A stretch of 16,854 nt of DNA from the NCBI GenBank assembly GCA_002386405.1, contig DGIP01000059.1, positions 337 to 17,190 on the forward strand, in the 5' to 3' direction. The DNA comes from Stenotrophomonas maltophilia (lineage in GTDB: Bacteria > Pseudomonadota > Gammaproteobacteria > Xanthomonadales > Xanthomonadaceae). Of the stretch, positions 1 to 6,729 are shown piece after piece; positions within the stretch are counted from its first letter, which is position 1; the number at the start of each line of letters is the position of its first letter. A model generated the notes under the pieces. The model saw only the letters and a program-made list of their open reading frames with translations, had not been told where the DNA came from and searched no databases. Position numbers and translations under genes: made by a program.

Positions 1-1180
1 GCAGGCGATCTGCCTCGGCGCGGCTGCATGGCTCCGGCGTCTTCGGCAGGATGCGGCCCTCAATGGGCACCTTCAGCAGGTAGTCGCACTGCAGCTGGCC
101 GTCGTTGCACTGCATGGACCGCGACACGGTGCGGCCCGGGTCGCAACCAGCCTGCACGCGCCTGCTCCAGGTGGGGCTGGTGTCTTCCATGCGCAGGCTG
201 GGCACGCCCAGCCGCTCGGCGATGCCGGCAATGTCATTGAAGCTTCCAGCATGTCCGTTACCGACCAGCGCCACCCAGCGCTGCGGGCCGGGCTTGCCGA
301 CCTGCAGGTGCTGGTCGTGGATGATCCGCTGGGTTGCCACATGGTTCATGAGCTTGATGCGGATATCCGGTACCGCCGAGCTGCTCAGCCCGTTGTGGTC
401 GCGCAGGCCACGGACCTCGTAGCTGGTCATCAGGTCCAAGGCCACGATGCGCATGCCAACGTGGAAGGCAGCATCGATCAGGTTGCGGAACGTGGCGCCT
501 CGCTCCGTGTTGGTCATGTGGCCGAAGTCCTGTTCGTCAATGAACCGGGCCAAGGCGGGCGACAGCTGGCCAGTACGGTGGAAGCGGTCGAGATCGGGCT
601 GATGGATCTCTTTCTGGAAATGCTCCAGGTACAGCGTGTCCACGCCCGATCGGCGCAGCAGTGGCATGTGTCTGATCAGCAGGTCTTTGCTTCCCTGGGC
701 GGAGTGCACCTCGCCGACGACCAGCCCGTGGGAACGCGTCAGCAGCTGTTGGAGAAGATCGGCGTGTGTCTCGACCGGCAGGAGATCTGGCCAGGCGTGG
801 CGTTCATCGCGGGGAGGCGCTGCGGCGTGCAGGGCCGTGTCGAGCAGTTGCGCGCGTTTGGCGAAGAAGCTCTGGAGCGCGGCACGCTGCTCCGGTTCCA
901 CCTGCATGTAGTAGTCCGGGTCGAGCACTTTGCGGTGTCGTTGCAGCAGGGCGACCAGCAACGTTCCCTGTTCGGGCGACATCGCAAACGGGTGCAGCGG
1001 ATCCGGCTCGGAGGCGCGCTTCGGCAGGGATCGGGCACAGCGGGCCGCAAGCCGGAGCGTGTCGGCATCGGGCAGGTTGCGCAGGGTGAGCAGGGTGGGT
1101 TCGGCGTGGGCGCGGGGCGGCGGCGGCGACGCGCAGGAGGGCAACAGGCGGTGTTTCAGCGCGGACAGGGCATCCAGCAT
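1..1180 (-). CDS. Mcf/PMT-type membrane-targeted effector-domain protein, Tiki/ChaN-like (C-terminus cut off)
   Basis: An open frame of 393 codons runs from ATG at 1180 to the left edge with no stop. The start is preceded by AAGGAG seven bases upstream. Residues 1-30 are rich in Ser, Pro, Arg and Ala with no convincing signal peptide; 31-150 look helical; from about 153 comes a conserved block: GEVHS (156-160), LYLEHF (184-188 region), a QPDLDRF-x-RTGQL stretch (194-206), DFGH (218-221), ALD-x3-SYE (247-255) and RWVALVGNGHA (301-311). This order matches my recollection of the C-terminal effector domain of Mcf/FitD insect toxins and the PMT C2 region, which belong to the Tiki/ChaN/erythromycin-esterase fold where paired GE-x-H and GH residues line the active site. 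Those toxins are thousands of residues long; here the domain sits near the N-terminus of a small protein. Function (secreted effector, toxin or housekeeping hydrolase) is inference. A C-terminal secretion signal, if any, lies outside the window. Confidence 0.72.
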   Translation of the reverse strand, partial: MLDALSALKHRLLPSCASPPPPRAHAEPTLLTLRNLPDADTLRLAARCARSLPKRASEPDPLHPFAMSPEQGTLLVALLQRHRKVLDPDYYMQVEPEQRAALQSFFAKRAQLLDTALHAAAPPRDERHAWPDLLPVETHADLLQQLLTRSHGLVVGEVHSAQGSKDLLIRHMPLLRRSGVDTLYLEHFQKEIHQPDLDRFHRTGQLSPALARFIDEQDFGHMTNTERGATFRNLIDAAFHVGMRIVALDLMTSYEVRGLRDHNGLSSSAVPDIRIKLMNHVATQRIIHDQHLQVGKPGPQRWVALVGNGHAGSFNDIAGIAERLGVPSLRMEDTSPTWSRRVQAGCDPGRTVSRSMQCNDGQLQCDYLLKVPIEGRILPKTPEPCSRAEADRL

Positions 1181-1231
1181 GGTCAGGCTCCTTGTGGGGG
1201 AACGCGCGCCGCTGTGGACGCGCCCTGACCA
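1180..1231 (-). promoter_or_regulatory. Self-complementary leader over the start site of the effector-like gene
   Basis: Read on the minus strand, TGGTCAGG (1231-1224) can pair with CCTGACCA (1187-1180), which contains the spacer between AAGGAG and ATG and the A of the start codon. Just inside it, GCGCG (1223-1219) can pair with CGCGC, giving a nested hairpin. The Shine-Dalgarno would lie unpaired next to the outer stem. It could limit ribosome access, or be a DNA operator half-site pair. Pairing is seen directly; a regulatory role is inferred. Confidence 0.3.
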
Positions 1232-1298
1232 GCCTAGTGATCTGCTGCAACAGCGCTGCGATGCGCTAAGCAGTTTCCAACGTTGCGCTTGAGGCCGT

Positions 1299-1330
1299 GT
1301 GCCGATGCGTGCGCGAGCGCACATCGGCAC
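1299..1330. terminator. Stem-loop downstream of the DUF885 gene
   Basis: GTGCCGATG (1299-1307) and CATCGGCAC (1322-1330) are perfect 9-bp arms; after one mismatch, four more pairs extend the stem toward a short loop. It begins 16 bases after the stop codon of the DUF885 gene in the transcribed direction. There is no T-tract on either strand, so it is a weak intrinsic terminator, an RNA 3'-end stabiliser, or a REP-like palindrome without a GTAG end. Confidence 0.4.
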
Positions 1331-1345
1331 CGACCAGTTGCGACA

Positions 1346-3127
1346 TCAGGGCGCGCGGCGCGCGTCGATGTACGCGCGGATCTGCGCATCCAGCACCGGC
1401 AACGGCACCGAGCCCTGGCTGAGTACCGCGTCATGGAACGACTTGACGTCGAAGCGGTCGCCCAGCGCCTTCTCGGCCTCGCCACGCAGGCGCACGATGG
1501 CGATTTCACCCAGCTTGTAGCTGAGTGCCTGGCCCGGCCACGAGATGTAGCGGTCCACTTCGGTGGTGACCTCGTGCTCGCTCAGCGCGGTGTGGTCGCG
1601 CAGGTAGGCCAGCGCCTGGTCGCGGGTCCAGCCCTTGTGGTGCACGCCGGTATCGATCACCAGGCGGGCGGCGCGCCACATTTCATAGGTCAGGCGGCCG
1701 AAATCCTCGTACGGGGTTTCGTAGATGCCCATTTCCACGCCGAGCTTCTCGCTGTACAGGCCCCAGCCTTCGCCATAGGCAGAGATGTAGGCGTTGCGGC
1801 GGAACTCGGGCTGTTCGCCCTGCTCGGCCGCCAGCGCGCCCTGCAGGGCGTGGCCGGGATCGGACTCATGCAGGGTCAGCGCCGGCAGGTTGTACAGCGG
1901 GCGGGCCGGCAGGTTGTAGGTGTTGACCCAGTAGGTGCCCATGCCGCCACGGCCGGCGGTCCAGAACGGGGCGATATCCGGCGGCACCGGCACGATGGTG
2001 AAGCGTGCGCGCGGCAGGGTCATGTACTTGCCGATGACGCCGTCCACCCGCTTGGAGATCCAGGCGGCGCGGTGCAGCAGTTCGTCGGGGGTCTTGGCGT
2101 AGAACTGCGGGTCGGTACGCAGGAAGGCGAGGAACTCGGCAAAGCTGCCGTTGAACTTGACCTCCTTGATGACCTCGTTCATTTCCTTCTGGATGCGCGC
2201 CACTTCCTTCAGCCCGATCTCGTGGATCTGCTGCGGGGTAAGGTCCAGCGTGGTGTATTCGTGGATCTGCTGCTGGTAGTACGCCTTGCCATCGGGCAGC
2301 GCTTCGGCGGCCAGGGTGGTGCGCGCCTGCGGCACGTACTCGCCGACGAAGAAGGTACGCAGCTTGACGAAGGCCGGCACCACGCTGGCGCTGATGGCCT
2401 GGCGTGCCTGCGCCTGCAGTTCGGCCTGTTCGGCGGCGGGAATGCTGGCCGGCAGTTTCCTGAACGGCGCGTACAGGGGGGACTGGGTCGGGTCCTTCAG
2501 CTCGGCCACGGTGGCGATGGAGACTTCACGGCCATCGAGCACGGCGCGCGGCACGCTGAAGCCGCGCTTCAGGCCGGCCCGCATGTTGTCGGTCTGCTGG
2601 TCGAAGTAGCGCGGCACGTCGTTGAGCCGGGCGATGTAGTTGCGGTAGTCGGTGGCGGTCTTCATCTCGCGACGCGCCATGAACGAGAGGTTGGACCAGA
2701 ACGAGGAATCCGAGTTGAACGGCATCTCGTAGCCGCGCAGGCGCACTTCTTCGGCCAGGTTGAACACCTGGTCGCGGTAGATCGCGTAGTTGACCTGGTT
2801 GGTGGGCGAGAGCGCCTTGGTATCGACCTTGCCGAGCTGGGCCAGCACGTCATCCCACACCGCAAGGCGCGCCTGCTGCGCCGCCGCGCCCACGTCGGGC
2901 ATGCGGGTGGCGGTGGCCGGGCCATCGCCATCTTCGCTGGCTTCGCCGCCACCGGCCTGGCGCCAGGCCCATTCCTTCTCGTAGATGGCGCGGAACGCGG
3001 CGTCGGCCGGCGATTCGTTGGCCAGGCTGGCCGGCGCGGCCGCCGGTGCGGAGGGCGGTGCGGCCAGCGCCGCAGGGGCAGGAAGGGCCAGGGCGAGCAG
3101 CAACGCAGCAACGAGCGGTGATTTCAC
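1346..3127 (-). CDS. Secreted DUF885 family protein (putative metallopeptidase-like)
   Basis: The 593-residue protein has a classic signal peptide: KSP, then a Leu/Ala-rich core (5-20) and an AAPAALAA-type cleavage region near residues 20-23, so it is exported to the periplasm or beyond. The rest matches DUF885: an HESDPGH motif at 420-426, GEGWGLYSE at 452-460, and a C-terminal YISWPGQALSYKLGE stretch (527-541). DUF885 proteins have a thermolysin/M3-like helical architecture and the HE-x3-H-like motif suggests metal binding, but the substrate is not established. The length is usual for the family. The start is GTG (3127), chosen because the only nearby ATG (3168 region) is in another frame; no strong Shine-Dalgarno precedes it. 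It is transcribed in the same direction as the effector-like gene 165 bases downstream and is separated from the operon upstream by palindromic repeats. Confidence 0.9.
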   Translation of the reverse strand: MKSPLVAALLLALALPAPAALAAPPSAPAAAPASLANESPADAAFRAIYEKEWAWRQAGGGEASEDGDGPATATRMPDVGAAAQQARLAVWDDVLAQLGKVDTKALSPTNQVNYAIYRDQVFNLAEEVRLRGYEMPFNSDSSFWSNLSFMARREMKTATDYRNYIARLNDVPRYFDQQTDNMRAGLKRGFSVPRAVLDGREVSIATVAELKDPTQSPLYAPFRKLPASIPAAEQAELQAQARQAISASVVPAFVKLRTFFVGEYVPQARTTLAAEALPDGKAYYQQQIHEYTTLDLTPQQIHEIGLKEVARIQKEMNEVIKEVKFNGSFAEFLAFLRTDPQFYAKTPDELLHRAAWISKRVDGVIGKYMTLPRARFTIVPVPPDIAPFWTAGRGGMGTYWVNTYNLPARPLYNLPALTLHESDPGHALQGALAAEQGEQPEFRRNAYISAYGEGWGLYSEKLGVEMGIYETPYEDFGRLTYEMWRAARLVIDTGVHHKGWTRDQALAYLRDHTALSEHEVTTEVDRYISWPGQALSYKLGEIAIVRLRGEAEKALGDRFDVKSFHDAVLSQGSVPLPVLDAQIRAYIDARRAP

Positions 3128-3202
3128 GAGCAGGGGTTCCCGGGAGACGGCAAACCCCGATCATGGCACCCCGATCCAAGCTACGCATGGATCAAAGGTC
3201 CT

Positions 3203-3263
3203 GCCCGCGCAGCGGGCGGGACCGGGGATCGGCCAACGGCCGAGACCCACGCGCCAACGGCGC
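3203..3263. repeat. Three consecutive mini-palindromes in the gap before the DUF885 gene
   Basis: Three short perfect inverted repeats, each with a 3-base loop, follow one another: GCCCGC-gca-GCGGGC (3203-3217), TCGGCC-aac-GGCCGA (3229-3243) and GCGCC-aac-GGCGC (3251-3263). They lead directly into the SMAG element at 3265-3289, which has the complementary loop GTT. Stem sequences differ, so these are not simple copies; the shared geometry suggests REP-type DNA or a run of RNA hairpins at the 3' end of the operon at 3295-5411. Confidence 0.5.
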
Positions 3264-3264
3264 G

Positions 3265-3289
3265 GTAGCTACCGACCGTTGGTCGGTAG
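3265..3289 (+). repeat. SMAG-like REP element (GTAG plus 9-bp palindrome)
   Basis: GTAG (3265-3268) is followed by CTACCGACC (3269-3277), loop GTT, and GGTCGGTAG (3281-3289), a perfect 9-bp stem. A GTAG tetranucleotide next to an imperfect palindrome is the definition of the SMAG repeats of Stenotrophomonas maltophilia. It starts 6 bases past the stop of the LAB_N gene (3295), a position where such elements can end or stabilise transcripts. Two further copies with a related stem occur at 9225-9288. Confidence 0.65.
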
Positions 3290-3294
3290 ACCGT

Positions 3295-3636
3295 TCAATG
3301 TTCCGCCTTGTCCCGCTTCCACCCACGGTGCTGGATATCCAGCTTCAAGCTGTAAAGCGCGGTAAACGCCGGAAACAGGTTCTGCAGCACGCCCACCGAA
3401 TCCTGCTTGGCCGAAAACAGGAAGTAGCTGAGCGTCATCAGGCTGCCCACCACGCTCATGTACCAGAACAGGCGCGGGATCACCGGCTTGCCGGCCCGGC
3501 GCGAGGCGACGAACTGCACCAGCCAGCGGCCGCCGAACATCAGCGCGCCGGTATAGCCGATCAGCTTCCAGCCGGTCACGTGCAGGCCGGTCCAGAACAG
3601 CCAGGTCAGCGGTTGGTCGAGCCAGTGCAGTTCCAT
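3295..3636 (-). CDS. Small membrane protein with LpxB N-terminal (LAB_N) domain
   Basis: The product is 113 residues with about three hydrophobic helices (roughly 10-35, 57-76 and 84-98) and the features of the lipid-A-disaccharide-synthase N-terminal-like family (LAB_N): a GWKLIGYTGALMFGGRWLVQF stretch near 22-42, a PRLFWYMSVVG-type helix (64 region) and a LQNLFPAFTALYSLKLD end (84-100). Stand-alone LAB_N proteins are inner-membrane proteins often encoded beside a family 2 glycosyltransferase and are suspected to take part in lipid or lipid A glycosylation; no enzymatic activity is proven. The ATG (3636) overlaps the TGA of the upstream glycosyltransferase by one base (TGATG), so the two are probably translationally coupled. 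A longer frame continues upstream but lies inside the glycosyltransferase gene and was rejected. It is the last gene of the unit, ending next to a SMAG element. Confidence 0.88.
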   Translation of the reverse strand: MELHWLDQPLTWLFWTGLHVTGWKLIGYTGALMFGGRWLVQFVASRRAGKPVIPRLFWYMSVVGSLMTLSYFLFSAKQDSVGVLQNLFPAFTALYSLKLDIQHRGWKRDKAEH

Positions 3637-4358
3637 CAGCGTTCTTCCACGGCCGTGCGCTTGCTGCGCGTGATCAGCCAGGCCACCCCGCGCAGGTCGC
3701 GGATGCCGACCAGCGCACGGCCCAGGTTGTTGTACTTGGACACCCCGGCGGTGCGGTGGCGGTGGTTGACCGGCACGCTTACCGTCTTCCAGCCCGCCCG
3801 CTGCATCAGCGCGGGGAGGTAGCGGTGCATGTGGTCGAAGTACGGCAGCTCCAGGAACGCGGCACGTTCGAACAGCTTGATGCCGCAGCCGGTGTCGGGG
3901 GTGTCGTCCCGCAGCATGCGGGCGCGGATCGCGTTGGCCCACTTGCTGGCCCAGCGCTTGCTGCCGCTGTCCTGGCGGTTGACCCGCCAGCCGGCGAACA
4001 GCTTCACCTGGGGTTCGGCGGTCGCACGCGCGGCCAGCAGCTTTGGAATGTCGGCCGGGTCGTTCTGGCCGTCGCCATCCAGCGTGGCGATCCACGGCGC
4101 ACGGGCATGCTTGACCCCGTTCTTCACCGCCGTGCTCTGCCCGCTCTGGGTGACATGGTGCAGGACCCGCAATTCGGGGTTGGCCGGCTTCAACGACTCC
4201 AGCACGGCCAGGGTGTCGTCGCGCGAGTGGTCGTCGATGTAGACGATCTCGAAGGCCACCTGGCCGCGCAGCGCCGCGGTGATCTCCTCGATCAGGGGCT
4301 GCACGTTGTCGCGTTCATTGAATACCGGGACGACGACCGACAACTGGGGTTGGCTCAT
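3636..4358 (-). CDS. Family 2 glycosyltransferase, dolichyl/undecaprenyl-phosphate sugar transferase-like
   Basis: A 240-residue GT-A glycosyltransferase. It begins with LSVVVPVFNERDNVQPLIEE (6-25), followed by YIDDHSRDDT (40-49), the QSGQSTAVKNG loop (71-81) and DGDGQNDP (94-101) with the metal/nucleotide-sugar aspartates, then a TPDTGCGIKLF acceptor-side motif (153-163) and a RHRTAGVSKY motif (200-209). These are typical of DPM1/ArnC/GtrB-like enzymes that transfer a sugar from a nucleotide donor to polyprenyl phosphate. It lacks the two C-terminal membrane helices found in GtrB/ArnC; the neighbouring LAB_N membrane protein may supply the membrane anchor (inference). The epimerase gene 87 bases upstream probably supplies or tailors the sugar donor. 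The donor and acceptor cannot be deduced from the sequence. Confidence 0.9.
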   Translation of the reverse strand: MSQPQLSVVVPVFNERDNVQPLIEEITAALRGQVAFEIVYIDDHSRDDTLAVLESLKPANPELRVLHHVTQSGQSTAVKNGVKHARAPWIATLDGDGQNDPADIPKLLAARATAEPQVKLFAGWRVNRQDSGSKRWASKWANAIRARMLRDDTPDTGCGIKLFERAAFLELPYFDHMHRYLPALMQRAGWKTVSVPVNHRHRTAGVSKYNNLGRALVGIRDLRGVAWLITRSKRTAVEER

Positions 4359-4445
4359 GATCGGGCTCTGCGAAAGGCCAGGAATGAAAAAGACCGCGCA
4401 TTTTCCGAAATCAAGGTTATCCGAAGATGAACCTGCCGATGTGAG

Positions 4446-5411
4446 TCAGGCGCGATCACCGAAATAATCGCGGCACCAGGCCACCACCGGCGGCAGGCCG
4501 CGCTCGATCGGGGTGACCGGCTCATAGCCGAAAGCGTCATGCGCACGCCGGGTGTCGGCCATGGTGCGGACCATGTCGCCGGGCTGCATTGGCTTGTAGA
4601 CCTTCTGCGCCGGGCGTCCAGCGGCGGCCTCGATGACCCCGATGAAATGTTCCAGCTCGATCGGGGTGTGGTTGCCCAGGTTGAAGACACGGTGCGGTAC
4701 GTCCTCGCCGGACGGATGCGCCAGCGCGCCGAGGATACCGGCCACGATGTCGGAAACATGTGTGAAGTCGCGCTGCATCTTCCCGTCATTGAACACGTCG
4801 ATGGAGCGCCCGGCGAGCACCGCGCGCGAAAACAGCAGCGGCGCCATGTCGGGGCGGCCCCACGGGCCGTACACGGTGAAGAAGCGCAGGCCGGTGGCGT
4901 GCAGGCCGTACAACTGGGCGTAGGTGTAGGCCATCAGCTCGTTGGCCGCCTTGGTGGCCGCATACAGCGAGCGCGGCTTGTCGATGCGCTGGTCTTCGGA
5001 GAACGGCGGGGTGGCCGAATCGCCGTAGACCGAGCTGCTGGAGGCGTACACCAGGTGGGCCACGCCGCGATGGCGGCACAGCTCCAGGATGTTGACGAAC
5101 CCGGTCAGGTTGCTGTCCACGTAGGCATGCGGGTTTTCCAGCGAGTAGCGCACGCCGGCCTGCGCGGCCAGGTGGATCACCCGGGTCGGCTGGACCTCGT
5201 CGAACAGCGTGGCCAGACCCTCGCGGTCGGTCAGGTCCAGCACGCGGATATCCGCTTCCGGGCACAGCGCGGCCACCCGATCGCGCTTGATCTGCGGGTC
5301 GTAGTAGTCGTTGTAGTTGTCCAGGCCGACCACCGTGTGCCCGGCATCGAGCAGGGCACGCACGGTATTGGCGCCGATGAAGCCTGCAGCGCCGGTGACA
5401 AGAAGGGTCAT
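4446..5411 (-). CDS. NAD-dependent nucleotide-sugar epimerase, UDP-glucuronate 4-epimerase-like
   Basis: A 321-residue extended short-chain dehydrogenase. The NAD-binding GAAGFIG is at 7-13, the cofactor-binding LAAQAGVRYS at 81-90, the catalytic serine region SSSSVYG at 124-130 and the catalytic YAATK at 150-154. The stretches LDNYNDYYDP (30-39), GVRYSLENPHAYVDSNLTGF (86-105), and MQPGDMVRTMADT (275-287) resemble UDP-glucuronate 4-epimerases (CapI/LspL/GAE type), which make UDP-galacturonate for LPS or capsule. Assignment to UDP-GlcA rather than UDP-Glc or UDP-GlcNAc is by resemblance. It is the first gene of a three-gene envelope-glycan unit followed by the GT2 and LAB_N genes. The ATG at 5411 has GGGA about eight bases upstream; a candidate promoter lies in the 54-base gap to the Cdd1 gene. 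Confidence 0.9.
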   Translation of the reverse strand: MTLLVTGAAGFIGANTVRALLDAGHTVVGLDNYNDYYDPQIKRDRVAALCPEADIRVLDLTDREGLATLFDEVQPTRVIHLAAQAGVRYSLENPHAYVDSNLTGFVNILELCRHRGVAHLVYASSSSVYGDSATPPFSEDQRIDKPRSLYAATKAANELMAYTYAQLYGLHATGLRFFTVYGPWGRPDMAPLLFSRAVLAGRSIDVFNDGKMQRDFTHVSDIVAGILGALAHPSGEDVPHRVFNLGNHTPIELEHFIGVIEAAAGRPAQKVYKPMQPGDMVRTMADTRRAHDAFGYEPVTPIERGLPPVVAWCRDYFGDRA

Positions 5412-5439
5412 GGCAATCGTCCCGGAAATTCCAGGCGAC

Positions 5440-5467
5440 AGGATAGCGCCGTTACCTTGACGTCACT
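5440..5467 (-). promoter_or_regulatory. Candidate promoter of the epimerase-GT2-LAB_N unit
   Basis: On the minus strand TATCCT (5445-5440) is a fair -10 hexamer and GTGACG (5467-5462) a weak -35 with a 16-base spacer, overlapping the end of the Cdd1 gene. The perfect 8-bp palindrome TGACGTCA (5458-5465) overlaps the -35. This would let the glycan genes be expressed independently of the parAB unit upstream. Assigned by eye only. Confidence 0.25.
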
Positions 5468-5771
5468 ACAGGCTCAGCGGCGCCTCGCGCGCCAGCGTGG
5501 CCTTGCGTTCCTTGCTGAAATCCCACCAGGGACGGGGTGCTTCGCCCTGCATGAAGCGCACGATGGAGAGGAACACATCGATCACGCAGGGGTCGTGCAG
5601 CACCCCGGTGCGCATGCACAGCTGCGCGTACATGTCGTAGGCATCCCGGCCGCGCACGTGCGCGGGAACACGGATCCCGATCAGACGAAGATCCTTCTCA
5701 CAGGCCGGCCCGACGTTTGGCAGGTCGGTCAGGCGCAACAGATGGTTGCGATCGACCTTGGTGGGGTTCAT
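5466..5771 (-). CDS. Cdd1-type helix-hairpin-helix protein (PF11731-like)
   Basis: A 101-residue soluble protein. Residues 14-33 form a helix-hairpin-helix signature, LTDLPNVGPACEKDLRLIGI, followed by a Tyr/Cys pattern (MYAQLCMRTG, 47-56; HDPCVIDVF, 59-67) and PWWDF (81-85). This order is what I associate with the Cdd1 ('pathogenicity locus') family, small HhH proteins related to the TfoX C-terminal domain. HhH modules usually bind DNA without sequence specificity; a biochemical function for Cdd1 is not established. It lies 34 bases downstream of parB on the same strand, so it is probably cotranscribed with parAB. AAGAGG lies upstream of the ATG (5771) but at a longer than ideal distance. Confidence 0.85.
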   Translation of the reverse strand: MNPTKVDRNHLLRLTDLPNVGPACEKDLRLIGIRVPAHVRGRDAYDMYAQLCMRTGVLHDPCVIDVFLSIVRFMQGEAPRPWWDFSKERKATLAREAPLSL

Positions 5772-5805
5772 CAGGTGAGTGGGTTCCTCTTGCGCGGTCG
5801 GGGAC

Positions 5806-6729
5806 TCAGCCCTTGCGTACGCGGAGCTTCTCGAGCACGCCGTCCAGCGTGTCCAGGTCGGTGTAATGGATGATCAGCTTGCCCTTGCCGCCGCGGCCGT
5901 GGTTGATTGCCACGCGGGCGCCCAGCGATTCGGACAGCTCGGTTTCCAGCGAGGCGATATCGGCCTGCGGGGCGGTCGCGCTCGGCTTGCGGCGCAGCGA
6001 GGCGGGCACCTTGCCGGCGGCGAACTGCTGCGCACGGTGTTCCACTTCGCGCACCGACCAGCCCTGGTCGGCCGCTTCCTGGGCCAGCTTGCTGGCCAGT
6101 TCCGGGGCCAGGGTCAGCAGTGCGCGGGCATGGCCCATTTCCAGCCGGCGGGTTTCCAGCAGCAGGCGGATCGCCACCGGCAGCTCCAGCAGGCGCAGCA
6201 GGTTGGACACCGCCGCGCGCGAGCGGCCGACGGCCTGGGCGGCCTCGGCGTGGGTCAAGGCGAATTCGCTGATGAGCCGCTGCAGGGCTTCGGCTTCTTC
6301 GAGCGGGTTGAGGTCTTCGCGTTGGATGTTCTCGATCAGCGCCATCGCGATGACGGTGCGGTCTTCCAGCTCGCGCACCACCACCGGCACTTCGTCCAGC
6401 CCCGCCAGCTGCGACGCGCGCCAGCGGCGTTCGCCGGCCACGATCTCGAAGCTGTCCGGGCCGAGCTGGCGGACCAGGATCGGCTGGATCACGCCCTGCG
6501 CCTTGATGGAGTCGGCCAGCTCGGCGAGCTTGGTTTCGTCCATGTCGCGGCGCGGCTGGTACTTGCCCGGCTGCAGGTGCTTGACCGGCAGCTTGCGCAG
6601 CACTTCACCCGGCAGCGGTTCGATCACGGCCGCGGCCTGTACCTGTGTCACCGCGCCCTTGGGCCCCAGCAGCGCATCGAGGCCACGGCCGAGGCCGCGT
6701 TTCTTGCCGGGGGCGGGCTTGGTGCTCAT
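5806..6729 (-). CDS. parB: Chromosome-partitioning protein ParB
   Basis: A 307-residue ParB of normal length. The N-terminus carries the ParA-interacting basic patch GKKRGLGRGLDALLG (8-22). The CTPase/ParB-N domain follows, with box I GKYQPRR (55-61), a GVIQPILVR segment (79-87) and GERRWRA (99-105). A helix-turn-helix (about 158-181, LTHAEAAQAVGRSRAAVSNL) binds parS, and the C-terminal 60 residues form the dimerisation domain (KGKLIIHYTDLDTLDGVL, 282-299). The ATG at 6729 overlaps the parA stop by one base (TGATG) and has GGAG eight bases upstream inside parA, so it is coupled to parA translation. Together with ParA it segregates the chromosome origin region. No parS-like 16-bp palindrome was found by eye in the window. 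Confidence 0.97.
   Translation of the reverse strand: MSTKPAPGKKRGLGRGLDALLGPKGAVTQVQAAAVIEPLPGEVLRKLPVKHLQPGKYQPRRDMDETKLAELADSIKAQGVIQPILVRQLGPDSFEIVAGERRWRASQLAGLDEVPVVVRELEDRTVIAMALIENIQREDLNPLEEAEALQRLISEFALTHAEAAQAVGRSRAAVSNLLRLLELPVAIRLLLETRRLEMGHARALLTLAPELASKLAQEAADQGWSVREVEHRAQQFAAGKVPASLRRKPSATAPQADIASLETELSESLGARVAINHGRGGKGKLIIHYTDLDTLDGVLEKLRVRKG

Noticed and set aside
251..1228. A 325-codon plus-strand frame opposite the effector-like gene
   Set aside because: The minus strand has an uninterrupted 393-codon frame with conserved blocks and a good Shine-Dalgarno; the plus frame has neither.
1283..3121. A 612-codon plus-strand frame opposite the DUF885 gene
   Set aside because: Antisense shadow; the minus-strand product has a signal peptide and family motifs, while this one is His/Arg/Gly-rich low complexity.
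4359..4445. The 87-base gap between epimerase and GT2 genes as a promoter or small RNA
   Set aside because: It is relatively AT-rich but has no convincing -35/-10 pair or hairpin; I see nothing assignable in it.
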